NCBI GenBank assembly: GCA_030549495.1
Contig: JAUIRK010000536.1
Location: forward strand, 930,001-994,000
From: Nectonema munidae
Lineage: Eukaryota; Nematomorpha; Nectonematoida; Nectonematidae
Length of the DNA: 64,000 nt
Direction: 5' to 3'
Shown here one piece after another: positions 55,597-64,000 of this stretch; the stretch's first letter is position 1, and each line of letters begins with the position of its first letter. The notes under the pieces are model-generated. The model saw only the letters and a list, made by a program, of their open reading frames with translations, was not told the DNA's origin and ran no database searches. Made by a program: the position numbers and the translations under genes.

Positions 55597-56691
55597 ATGA
55601 AGGACACCGAAGAAATATATTCTGAGTGCGACTCCAATATAATTACCAAAATTCATCAATTCACTCAAGACATTGGATACAATCAATTTGGCTTGTCTAT
55701 CGAAGAAATCAAAGTGATCGTTGCTTCGAAAGAGACTGCTCCATTTCGAAGACTCGTTGTTTGGCTCATCACCGCAATCTCTACTTTTTGCGACTTTCCC
55801 TTAAGTTCACAAGATTTGCAAAGTTTTGCTTCTGGCAGCGATGAAAACTTTGTGAGTGTGGTTCAAATTTTTTTAAAGCATTTCCAATGTCCGTGCGAGG
55901 GCGTCAAAGGATTCAATGAAAAATGGCATTTACATCGTTTCACCTCCAGACTCCTGCTTCTCGATTTCGTGATTAATGAATTTTACTTCGTTAAAATCGC
56001 CTACACGCATAAGCAGAAGCGGCAGAGTGTGGAAGATGCTCGCGCATCCAAGATGAAAGAGATCATGATAGCGCTGAAGATGAAGAAACCGCAAAAGGGG
56101 GTGGATGCGTGCATCCTATTCGACAAAGTGCTTCCGATCGCTGCGGATGCTGTCACCAAGAAAAGGGCATCACCGCAACCCCTTCCCGAACTCCTTCTCC
56201 AACAAAATCTGTCAGTCGAGCAGTGGAAACGAGTGGAGCGCGTGAGACGCGCCCTGCAGAAAAACTTTGCAATGAGAAGAGAGGTTTTGATGCAGCGTTT
56301 CAACTGCACCCTTCAATCCTTCTTCACGAACAAAAAAGGCAGCAAAAGCTTTGATCCACACTCCCTGATCCAAGATCTCAAGAAATCGTGCATCAACTTC
56401 AAAGGCGCCATAACCTGCTCAGATGTGCTTTCTGCACAAAGAAGCTTGCTGATAATGTCTAAGAATGTTCTGAATTTGAAACCATATAGCGCTTCTTGCC
56501 TGCAGAGTGTTATTCTTGGCCCTGTTGGGGACCGGGGCGGGCGAACTCAAGAAACGCAAGTCCTTAAAAATGAAACCTTCGATCAGCAAGAGATGCAGCG
56601 AAAGCAACAAACCTTTTCGAGATCAGGACGAGGAGCAGGGAGAAGAGTTCAAGGTAACTGGAGTAGTAGCGGTAGACAGCAGCAAAGATAA
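55597..56691 (+). CDS. FAM98: FAM98-family protein (tRNA ligase complex subunit)
   Basis: The frame is 364 residues, unbroken, from ATG 55597. FAM98 proteins bind the RTCB/DDX1 tRNA-splicing ligase complex, and FAM98A is also an arginine-methyltransferase partner. The N-terminus (IITKIHQFTQDIGYNQFGLS, then APFRRLVVWLITAI) matches the helical start of the family ('LESLEDLGYKG...FTKLCAWLVSEL'). The middle has HLHRFTSRLLLLDFVINE. Residues about 210-245 (SVEQWKRVERVRRALQKNF, MRREVLMQRF) match 'WEKIEAINQAIANEYEVRRKLLIKRLD'. The family signature GPVGDRGGR lies at 308-316. A short Gly/Arg/Gln tail (SGRGAGRR, GRQQQR) replaces the long RGG tail of vertebrate FAM98A, so length resembles FAM98B. No intron is visible. 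AATAAA follows at 56722. Confidence 0.9.
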   Translation: MKDTEEIYSECDSNIITKIHQFTQDIGYNQFGLSIEEIKVIVASKETAPFRRLVVWLITAISTFCDFPLSSQDLQSFASGSDENFVSVVQIFLKHFQCPCEGVKGFNEKWHLHRFTSRLLLLDFVINEFYFVKIAYTHKQKRQSVEDARASKMKEIMIALKMKKPQKGVDACILFDKVLPIAADAVTKKRASPQPLPELLLQQNLSVEQWKRVERVRRALQKNFAMRREVLMQRFNCTLQSFFTNKKGSKSFDPHSLIQDLKKSCINFKGAITCSDVLSAQRSLLIMSKNVLNLKPYSASCLQSVILGPVGDRGGRTQETQVLKNETFDQQEMQRKQQTFSRSGRGAGRRVQGNWSSSGRQQQR

Positions 56692-56721
56692 ATATGGTGT
56701 TAACAATTTTTAACGTAAACG

Positions 56722-56727
56722 AATAAA
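56722..56727 (+). terminator. Polyadenylation signal AATAAA after FAM98
   Basis: A canonical hexamer 31 bases past the FAM98 stop codon, in AT-rich 3' flank. It would give a very short 3' untranslated region. Confidence 0.6.
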
Positions 56728-57199
56728 TTAAAGTCACGTTTTTTGATTTCATCGTGGAATTTATTGATTGCTTGGCATTATTTATTCCTGATTTTTTACT
56801 TTGTTTATTTGAGTTACCTCTTTACGCCTCAATGAAATATAGGCTTGAGTTGGTGTCTAGATACTGACTAGCATTCCAAAAATGTCTACTATAATTTGGG
56901 CCTGCAGAGAGTTTCAACTCTTAATTCTTTATTTCCATTTTCTCCTTTACCATCGTGCCTTCATAATCACAATAAGTTTACCTTTGAAGTCATTCCAGGA
57001 ATTATTTTTCATATAACCAGTCATTTTTTTGAATTTTGTTGGTGAAATGTGAGGGGGTTTGTTCCTTTTTTTGGATTCTGGTTGTGGTGTGTCCGTGAAA
57101 TTGGGTCAATGGAAAAAAATTTTTCGTTGTTTTAAATTTTTTTGAAAGTGATTGTTGAATTAAAATTTCAAAATTTTTAATTTCGTTATTGTTCAAACG

Positions 57200-58135
57200 A
57201 TTTGTAAGTTTATGAAGGGGGGTGGTTGTCTTTGGTGTAAATTGTTTTTTTTCTATGGGAATTGGTCAATTCTTGTGTTTTGGAAATAAAAATCTATTAT
57301 CGTATTTTTTGGTTTTGGTCGGTGTTTTGGTTTTGTTGGATTTTGTTTTTTTTTTTAGAGGTGTATAGTTGATTTTGTGTTTTTGGATGGGGTGTTTTTT
57401 TTTTTGGTTTGTGTTTTTTGGGGGTGTTTTTGTTTTTTTTATATTTTTTTTTTTTAATCATTTTTTTTAGTGTTCTTAAAATTTTTTTTTTGTTTATATT
57501 TTTAATTTTTTTCTATTTTATGAAATTTAAATAATTTTTTTTGATTATTTTATATTTTTAGTTAGGGTTTTTATTTTTTTTATTTATCTGTTCGTTTTTT
57601 GGGGGGGATACTTTTATCCGGGATTTTATATTGTGTGCGATAAAACAATTTGACACCATATTTAAAAATTTTTAAAAAAAAATTTTTTTTTTTAAAAGTT
57701 AAATTAAAGTAAGTATATAATTGATAGTTAATATATAAATATATTAAGTATAAATAATAAATAGTATAAATTGAATATTTTAAATACTAATAATAGTAAT
57801 ATTATTTAAATTTTATTTAAATATTAAATATAGTATTAAGATAGTTATGTAAAATAGTTTTATTGATAATTAGATTTTATGTAGATATATAATTTTATAT
57901 TGTTATTTTTGAATTTTTATCTTTAAAATATAATAAACTTAGTTATATTTATATTTATTTATATGTAATATTTTTTTTTTTTTTAAATAAATAAATGTCT
58001 ATTTTATGTATAATTATATTTTATTTGGAGTTACATGTTAGGGGAAGGGTTGGGGGGGGGGGGTTGGGGGTGGGGGGGTGGGGGGTGGTTGGGTTGTTGG
58101 GATTGTTTGTGGGTGTTGGGTGTGGGTGGAATAAT
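57200..58135. repeat. Strand-skewed low-complexity tract (T/G-rich, then A/T-only, then G-rich)
   Basis: At 57200-57640 the plus strand is almost entirely T and G. At 57650-58020 it is almost entirely A and T. At 58036-58130 it is G-dominated with runs of 5-12 G separated by T or TT. C is nearly absent throughout. Ordinary sequence resumes with (AATA)n-like ATAATAATAATA at 58131. Short frames here are composition artefacts. Confidence 0.85.
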
Positions 58136-58249
58136 AATAATAATAATAAACAAACACGTTGATCGAAAATTATATTCAGAGAGGAAGATCCCACTCCCAT
58201 CTTCCTTTGCCATTTTTTAAGCAGTTCAATCAGAGTTAGTTTCATTTTG

Positions 58250-58852
58250 TGAAGAGTTATGTTTTAGATCCGTAAGATGATAGGAGATTATCTGCTTGAT
58301 CCGCCCATGATTTAAAACAAGTGAACACTTTATATATATATTATATCGGCCGATTAAAATCATCATTTTAAATAAAATTAATGGAAGCTCTACTTTTTAA
58401 CACAGCGGATTGCACGCTTTCTTCATTCAGCTGCTTTATTACAGGGGCAATCAAATATCCTTTACATTTCTCTTTTTTTTATAATTTTTTTCAGGTTTCG
58501 ATAGACCAAATTTTTTTATTTTAGGATGATTTTGAAAAGAGATCTAAATGTGATGGAATAACCCGACTTCACTGTAATGTCAAATAAATTCATGAAAATA
58601 TAGATATATTTATCACATCAAAGGCATTTCAGATCAGAAAATCCAAAATCTAGAAAAAGTGAATAATTTTTTTCTTGTATATAAATTGAGTAAATTAATT
58701 AATTTATAATTATATTTTGTTATATATTATATGGAATTCTTTATAGATTAATTATATAGCATGTGTTGTATGTCGTGAACAAATAAATCCCAAAACCTTA
58801 TTGACTGGAATATGTTATCACCCAAGTAACGGGTTTGAACTTGACAAAGCAC
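58250..58852. other. No recognisable gene
   Basis: AT-rich without supported features. Confidence 0.4.
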
Positions 58853-59008
58853 AGTTCGATTTAAAAAAGGTACGAAACATCGAAATTTGATATCTTTGGT
58901 AGCTTCGTTTTTTTCCGAAAGTAATTTCGAGTCGTATTTTTTACAAAAAAAAAGCTATCGTATCGTACCGCAATTTCGAAATGTAATGTACCGTATGCCA
59001 CCACTGCA
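58853..59008. mobile_element. hAT-like MITE ('GTACCGTATGCCACCACTG' end)
   Basis: The right end CGTATGCCACCACTG at about 59008 and a left end CAGTTCGATTTAAAAAAGG at about 58852 both carry GGTAC(G/C) and AATTTCGAAAT motifs just inside. Flanking 8-bp sequences do not match, so the limits are approximate. Confidence 0.5.
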
Positions 59009-59099
59009 TATTTGTTTAAGGGGTGGAATTCGCAGCAAAACGTTAATTGAGTTTAGATAAAAGTTTTATGTTAATAAAATTTATGCGGAGATAAAAAAT

Positions 59100-59520
59100 G
59101 AATTCATATATCAACGACGTTCGACGAAAAATAAAATTTTCTGATTCTTTAAAAGCTCCTTCAAGCATAAAAGACGGTATCCGGATTGTTGAATTTGGAG
59201 AAAAAGTTTAAAAGGCGAGAAAGCGTTATGACTTGGATTAGGAAGCATTCAAGGAGTGAAATGAGTGCTGAAAGCTCTAAAAAAAAGAAGAAGAAAATTT
59301 AGGATAAGAATTCAGAAGGCTTCTTGATAAACGCGATTGCAGAGTCGAAATCGCGCCAAAAACAGTATTCGCAGACAAAAGAAATGTTGAGCCTATTCCC
59401 GACCCCTAAAATTAAAATAGACAGCGATACTTTTAGTTCTTTATCTATTAATCGTTGCGCGATGCGATATGGACTTATTTTTGATTCGATGAGCATGAAA
59501 AGTAAACACATCTCATGATA
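59100..59520 (+). pseudogene. Unidentified decayed coding-like stretch
   Basis: Higher GC and codon-like texture, with pieces such as MNSYINDVRRKIKFSDSLK and SSIKDGIRIVEFGEKV at 59098-59210 and an open 59324-59518 frame (SKSRQKQYSQTKEMLSLF). The pieces lie in different frames with stops between them. I do not recognise the parent gene. It could be a transposon or a host pseudogene. Confidence 0.35.
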
Positions 59521-59631
59521 CCCATCAATTTTATGCTGCTTGATATGGTTTGAATATCAAAGAGTACAAATCACAAAATAATTCCATAAAACAGCCTAAA
59601 ACTAAAGATATCATTGAAGGATTCTTTTTAG

Positions 59632-59948
59632 TTGTCGTCTAACTACGGCCCGCAGAACAGATTTGGCGCGTGAAGTAAGTTTAACCGGACCGCACGCTAA
59701 ATTTTAATTTGATAGATGTTACGAAAAAAGTATTTTTGAAATATATTGTGTTCATTTCCACTTTTAATGTATCCTCAGAGTATCAACTTTGTCACACCTA
59801 TAAGGAAAACATCGAAAAGTTTGCTTTATTTTGTTTTAAACGAGTATTAATAGGAATTTTAGTTTTTTAACTTTATAAATTTCCGGCCCGCGTTTTTAAA
59901 ATTTTTGTTAATCCGACCCGTTTTAAGGAAAATTTGGTGACCCCTGCT
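59632..59948. mobile_element. hAT MITE ('CGGCCCGC' type), left end eroded
   Basis: TAACTACGGCCCGCAGA at the left and CGGCCCGCGTTT plus GGTGACCCCTG at the right are the usual ends of a widespread hAT MITE type (CAGGGGTC...CGGCCCGC). The left terminal CAG is not preserved and no duplication was seen. Confidence 0.6.
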
Positions 59949-60354
59949 CTACATCAAGGAAGGGGAATTTTCTTGACACCTTTGGCTTACAATTCCGACT
60001 CTTGTTCTCATAGCTAAGCTTTCAACCTTTGAATTTTTAGACATAAAAAATGTGCTAGAAAAAATTTCTCTATTTTAATTAAATCTCATTTGACTAACTC
60101 AAGCTCCAGAATTTTTGACGCTGTAGTTTGTGCATAATCAAAATTTCCTACCCTTTTCTCTTCATAATATCTCTTAACAATCATGACAAGAGGCTTTCCT
60201 CTCAAATAAACTTCAAAAATGCTTCAAGGCTCTTTTTTACTTAAAACCAAGTAAAACTTTTTTCAAAAATTTGAATAAAATTCAAACTTTAGACTTAGAC
60301 GTCAAACTTTTAGATAATTTCTGAAATTTAAGTTTTTTTAGTTTTATTTTTAAA
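59949..60354. other. No recognisable gene
   Basis: AT-rich 5' flank of the next hAT pseudogene; probably part of that element. Confidence 0.4.
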
Positions 60355-62141
60355 ATGTCTTCTAAATCTAAAATTTGGAATTATTTTACAAAACGTGACA
60401 AAGATTTTGCAGTTTGTAATATTTGCAAAAAAAACTCTAAAATGCTCTGGAGGAACAAAACCAAGTATGAAAACACAAAAGTTCATTTGATAAATATCGA
60501 GCAAGCAGAATCTTCTAAAACTGTTAATCAAAATATCACTGGATTTTTAGTTAAATCAATTGAAGAAGAAATATCTTTGTTGGCTAGCATTGATGGATTG
60601 AGTTTTCATTGCATTGCAAATAGTAAATTTATACAAAAAAGCTTAGCTAGCAATACATACGATATGCCTCATCCTAGATCACATACAATGGTTAGAAATA
60701 TGGTTTTATGATTTTATGATGAAATAAAGTCTGATCTTTCTTTTTATTTTAAAAATCAAGTTAAAGATCGTGTTCATTTTTCTATGTGTCTTGACGAATT
60801 TAGATCTCTACAAAATAAAAGGTGTTTGACACTTAATATTAGTGACAACAAAAGTTCTTGGTGTCTTGGTATGATTAGAATATTTGATTCCTTGAATTCT
60901 TCTAAAATTCAAGAAATTATTTCGAAGAAATTAGAAGAATTTAATTTGTGTATAAAAAAGACATTGTATTCAAATTTCCATTCAAAACTGAATTACAGAT
61001 GGGGCAGCAATAATGCTGAAGCTTGGAAAAGAAGTTGAATGTTATCACCAAGTTTGTATTGCCCATATCATTCATCTTTCTGTATGTGATGTTTTGTACT
61101 CCAAATATAAGGCAGCCTTTGAAAACAAATATTCCGAAAGTGTGTCTGATATGGAATCTGAAAATGAGGAAGTTTTTAGCGATACCGAAAATACTGGGCT
61201 CAAAGAAAAACCTGGAAACTGTAACAATCTTTGTTTAAAATATTTAATAGCTTTTTTGGAGTAATTTCTAAAGTAAGATCAATATGTAAAATTTTTCGCA
61301 AATCACCTTTGAAAATGATAAACTACATGATTTTGTGAAGTTAGGAAATAAAGGAAAATAATTTAAGTTCAAACTGGATTGCAAAACAAGATAGAATAGT
61401 CTTCTTCTTATGATTGGTGTTTTTATAAAGTTCTGTCTACAATGCTCTTCGTATTGTTGCTCTTTCTGAGATTGTTTATGAGCAAGAAAGGAACATTTTG
61501 GAAAAACTTATTGTTTCTTTGCAACCCTTAGACACAGTTTTGAATGTTGTATGCTCTCAAGACACAAATCTTGTTAAAACAGATATTTTAATAAAAATTT
61601 GTTTAAAAAAATAAAATTTCTTGTACTTTGAAAGAAAGACTTTATGAAGGTATTTTTCTAAAATAAACATACAATTGTTATCTTCAATGAAATACTTGAC
61701 CAACTTTGAAGAATATAAAAAAGATATCCTTGTTTTGCTTTTTATCAAAGCAAGCAGTAAAAAATTTTTCTATTGTATTGTATAACCAACTTTTTCATAA
61801 TGAAACAAGTTGTCACAGTCAAAGTGAAGTTCTTGAACCCGCAGTTAAAAAAAATCACTAAAACGTTCTGTAGAAGATCAAATACTTGCAGAATTTTATG
61901 AAGAGGTGAAAAAATGGAATCTTCACAGAAGGAAAATTCAAACTCAAAATATTTAAAATATATGAGGCAACTTCTGAAAAAAAGCCCTGAACTGCAGAGA
62001 TTATATCATGCTTTGTGCTCAATCAAGCCAACAAATGTTGAAAGTGAACGATCTTTTTCCGCTGCTGGGTTTTTTATATCAAAATTACGTGTCAATTTAT
62101 CCAAAAAATCGCGAAATTCTTTGTGTTTTTGTTCTTCATAA
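60355..62141 (+). pseudogene. hAT transposase pseudogene (BED finger to dimerisation domain)
   Basis: It starts at ATG 60355 with MSSKSKIWNYFTKRDKDFAV, then CNICKKNSKMLWRN, a BED-type finger lacking a clear final histidine pair. NITGFLVKSIEEEISLLASI follows. After a stop, CLDEFRSLQNKRCLTLNIS stands at the first catalytic block ('TLDEWTS...YLNI'). A frame at 61013 has GKEVECYHQVCIAHIIHLSV. The C-terminal dimerisation motif is at 61914-62141: SPELQRLYHALCSIKPTNVE, then SERSFSAAGFFISKLR. Four or more breaks. The right terminus may be the TTTTCAACTCTAG phrase at 62336-62348, but no left mate was found. Confidence 0.8.
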
Positions 62142-62348
62142 TCTTTTACTCTTTTTTCTTAAATAAATTTGATTTTAGTTTATAATAACTTTTTTAATTG
62201 AAATTATTTGTATATAGTTTAATTTTAATTATAAACATAGTCCAACAGTTTTCATTAATAAATTATGATAAAATCTTCAAAACCGGTTTTTAATAATTAC
62301 TTTCAAAATAAAATCGGTTTTGAGAACACGATTATTTTTCAACTCTAG

Positions 62349-62665
62349 TTCATATTTTGCAAGATGTAAGATTTGATATACCTCATTCGGGGAGACGATG
62401 TGAAAAGTTATTTTAAATAATATATTTGTCAAATAATCAAAATAAAATTGTATAATCAAAGAATCGAAAAATATTCTTTAAAAATCAAAAAATATGAAAC
62501 TTTCTGTTCATATTTTGCTAGATGTAAGATTTGATATACCTCATACGAACAAAAGTTATTACCAAGTATTTTGCAAATTGCACGAGTTTAAATAATATGT
62601 TTGTCAAATAATAAAATAAAATTCTGTAATCAAAGAAGCGAAAAATGTTCAAATCAAAAAAGATT
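62349..62665. repeat. Two-copy tandem repeat of about 165 bp
   Basis: TCATATTTTGCAAGATGTAAG at 62350 recurs near 62507 as TCATATTTTGCTAGATGTAA (quoted in part). The copies also share GATTTGATATACCTCAT, TTTGTCAAATAAT and AATCAAAGAA.CGAAAAAT. They are moderately diverged. Confidence 0.8.
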
Positions 62666-62672
62666 TATTCCT

Positions 62673-62794
62673 TTTAAATATATCGTTGGCTCCCCTTACT
62701 TTTAGTTTCGTATATGCATGATTTGATAAAAATTATTGGAGACTAGGTTTATCTTTCTATTCTAAAAGTAATGGGAGCCAACGATATATTTAAA
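62673..62794. mobile_element. Short palindromic MITE in the transporter gene's flank or intron
   Basis: TTTAAATATATCGTTGGCTC at the left pairs with the inverse ending at 62794. The symmetry continues through CCCTTACTTTTAG / CCCATTACTTTTAG. A flanking TA is possible (Tc1/mariner-like), but the palindrome itself begins AT-rich, so the duplication cannot be separated. Confidence 0.75.
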
Positions 62795-62852
62795 AAGAAT
62801 GAATATTCTTTGATTACAGATTTTTACATAAATTTATTTTAATAAAATTTAC

Positions 62853-63105
62853 CTTGATAACGAAATACTGTATGAAAAGGACCAAAACAAGGCAGATACG
62901 CGTAGAACTTGACCAAAGCTGAAGAAATATAATTCATATTGGTCAGGATGAGGGGAAATTGAAGGGAGAAGAAGATGGGTAGGATGAAATCGCGTGAGTA
63001 GAAAACCAGTGCACTTCTCAACATGATCAAGAGTGCATACATTGAGAGCAGTATGGACAGACAGTTCAAGATGTTGAATGTGAACTTGATTCTATTCAAA
63101 TCAGC
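62853..63105 (-). CDS. Internal exon, organic solute transporter alpha-like (SLC51A family)
   Basis: On the minus strand the acceptor TTTTTTCTCTTTAG precedes GCTGATTTGAATAG, and the donor is TTATCAAG|GTAAAT. The 253-bp exon is open in one frame, entering at phase 0 and leaving at phase 1. It encodes ADLNRIKFTFNILNCLSILL (first hydrophobic helix, continuing SMYALLIMLR), then SLQFPLILTNMNYISSALVK (second), and LPCFGPFHTVFRYQ. The spacing and pattern resemble the last helices of OST-alpha ('LLILTALQPSIFSVLA...CSPPYSS'), a bile-acid and steroid exporter subunit of the basolateral membrane. Neighbouring exons are not visible. The next exon to the left would lie beyond the hAT pseudogene. The identity is moderate, the exon itself good. 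Confidence 0.6.
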
Positions 63106-64000
63106 CTAAAGAGAAAAAACTACAATTGGACTGGAGCCGTGAGTATTTATACGCTTTAATTTCTTTTTAAATTTAAAAAACAAATTTTAGTAAGCTAATC
63201 CTATATGCACAGAGGACATACCTTTCTTTTTATCGGCTAACTTGATAAAAAAAAAAGAATGAAAAGGAACGAACTTAAATTGAAAAAGAACAAGCTTAAA
63301 ATGAAAATAGCATATATAAAGAAAATAAAAGACAGTTTAAACTTTAAAGCATTGCTTCAAAAACTTTTCCGATTCAAAGCTGCGTTAGAAGAGATTTCTC
63401 AAAGAAACGGAAACAACCCTTACTTATAAAATACACTTTGTTTCAGAATAAAAAATGAAAAGACATCTATGTGATACTTAAGTTTCGTGTTTATCTTATA
63501 AATTTAAATGTTCGGTCCAATATCATTAAATTTATTTTGACATGACCACACTCTAACATTATTATCTATAGGCTTTCTTTCATCACTTAAATTTTTATCT
63601 ACAACACTAAGTCCATTTTCTATCACACAATCTGTAGGAAGGATTAACTTTATTTTCGTGCCTTTTGAATAAAACTTTTTTTGTTGGCCAAAATTTATAG
63701 CTACTTGAATAAATCATTTTGCAGAAAGTAACCATCGTACTTTTTATACCTATAATACGGGATGCGTTCAAAGGAGTGACAAATCAAAGGTTAGTTTCAA
63801 AATTAAATAGCAAGCAAAGGAGTGACACAATTGGTCACTTCTTAAATTCTGTTCAAGGGAGTGACTGATCAAACGTTAGTTACTTCTTTGTTCATTAGTT
63901 AATTGGTTGGTTCGTATTGGAGTTATTGTTGATATCTTCTATTAACTTTTTCAATGACCTTTTGTTACTCTTTCGTCATGAACAACTCCTTTCATTTGCC
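63106..64000 (-). other. Intron or flank of the transporter-like gene
   Basis: No further exon was recognised. At 63765-63875 the phrase CAAAGGAGTGAC / CAAGGGAGTGAC occurs three times, with GTTAGTT after two of them. The rest is AT-rich. Confidence 0.4.

Noticed and set aside
56001-56309. Minus-strand frame inside FAM98
   Set aside because: It is the antisense shadow of a real coding region.
58021-58245. Proline-rich protein on the minus strand
   Set aside because: It is the translation of the G-run tract; prolines come from CCC codons of low-complexity DNA.

Overview
The window is a gene-poor, strongly AT-rich stretch of an animal genome. It contains a FAM98-family gene, an exon with clean splice sites, tRNA-derived SINEs, LINEs and many cut-and-paste DNA transposons. 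The transposon load would suit a parasitic or marine invertebrate such as a copepod, but nothing here fixes the species. I see three host coding regions worth the name. One is a 1,524-residue membrane-anchored repeat protein (19699-24273, minus). One is an intact FAM98 homologue of 364 residues (55597-56691, plus). One is a single exon resembling the C-terminal half of organic solute transporter alpha (62853-63105, minus).

Most of the rest is transposon fossils. Boundaries come from terminal inverted repeats (TIRs) and target-site duplications (TSDs). Positions 1-5.8 kb hold SINE copies and a 2.1-kb hAT (3675-5798) with a perfect 8-bp TSD. From 6 to 10.2 kb there is a 1.6-kb element with 18-bp TIRs, two abutting TTAA MITEs and the first copy of a 2.3-kb compound satellite repeat. 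From 10.8 to 16 kb there is a pogo/Tigger relic and a 3.75-kb piggyBac (12200-15949) carrying two hAT MITEs. Positions 16.7-19.3 kb hold a LINE scrap and a short fossil retroelement with direct terminal repeats and reverse transcriptase/RNase H coding. From 24.3 to 33 kb there is a minisatellite, a non-autonomous hAT, palindromic MITEs, the second compound-repeat copy and a nearly whole Tigger (29937-31867). Positions 33.7-40.1 kb are a nested stack: a TTAA MITE split by a 6.35-kb piggyBac, whose transposase gene is split by a further insertion that carries a second, inverted piggyBac of another lineage. Positions 40.6-55 kb hold foldback and hAT MITEs, a second Tigger relic, decayed LINE pieces and at least four hAT relics. 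Around FAM98 lie a strand-skewed G/T-rich tract (57.2-58.1 kb), hAT MITEs, another hAT relic and the transporter exon.

The genes do not form a pathway or operon. The main story is how the elements relate. TTAA MITEs share target sites with autonomous piggyBacs, one of them lies inside a terminal repeat of the retroelement, and the compound satellite repeat shares sequence with the right end of the large piggyBac. All family names come from recognised motifs, since no database search was possible.
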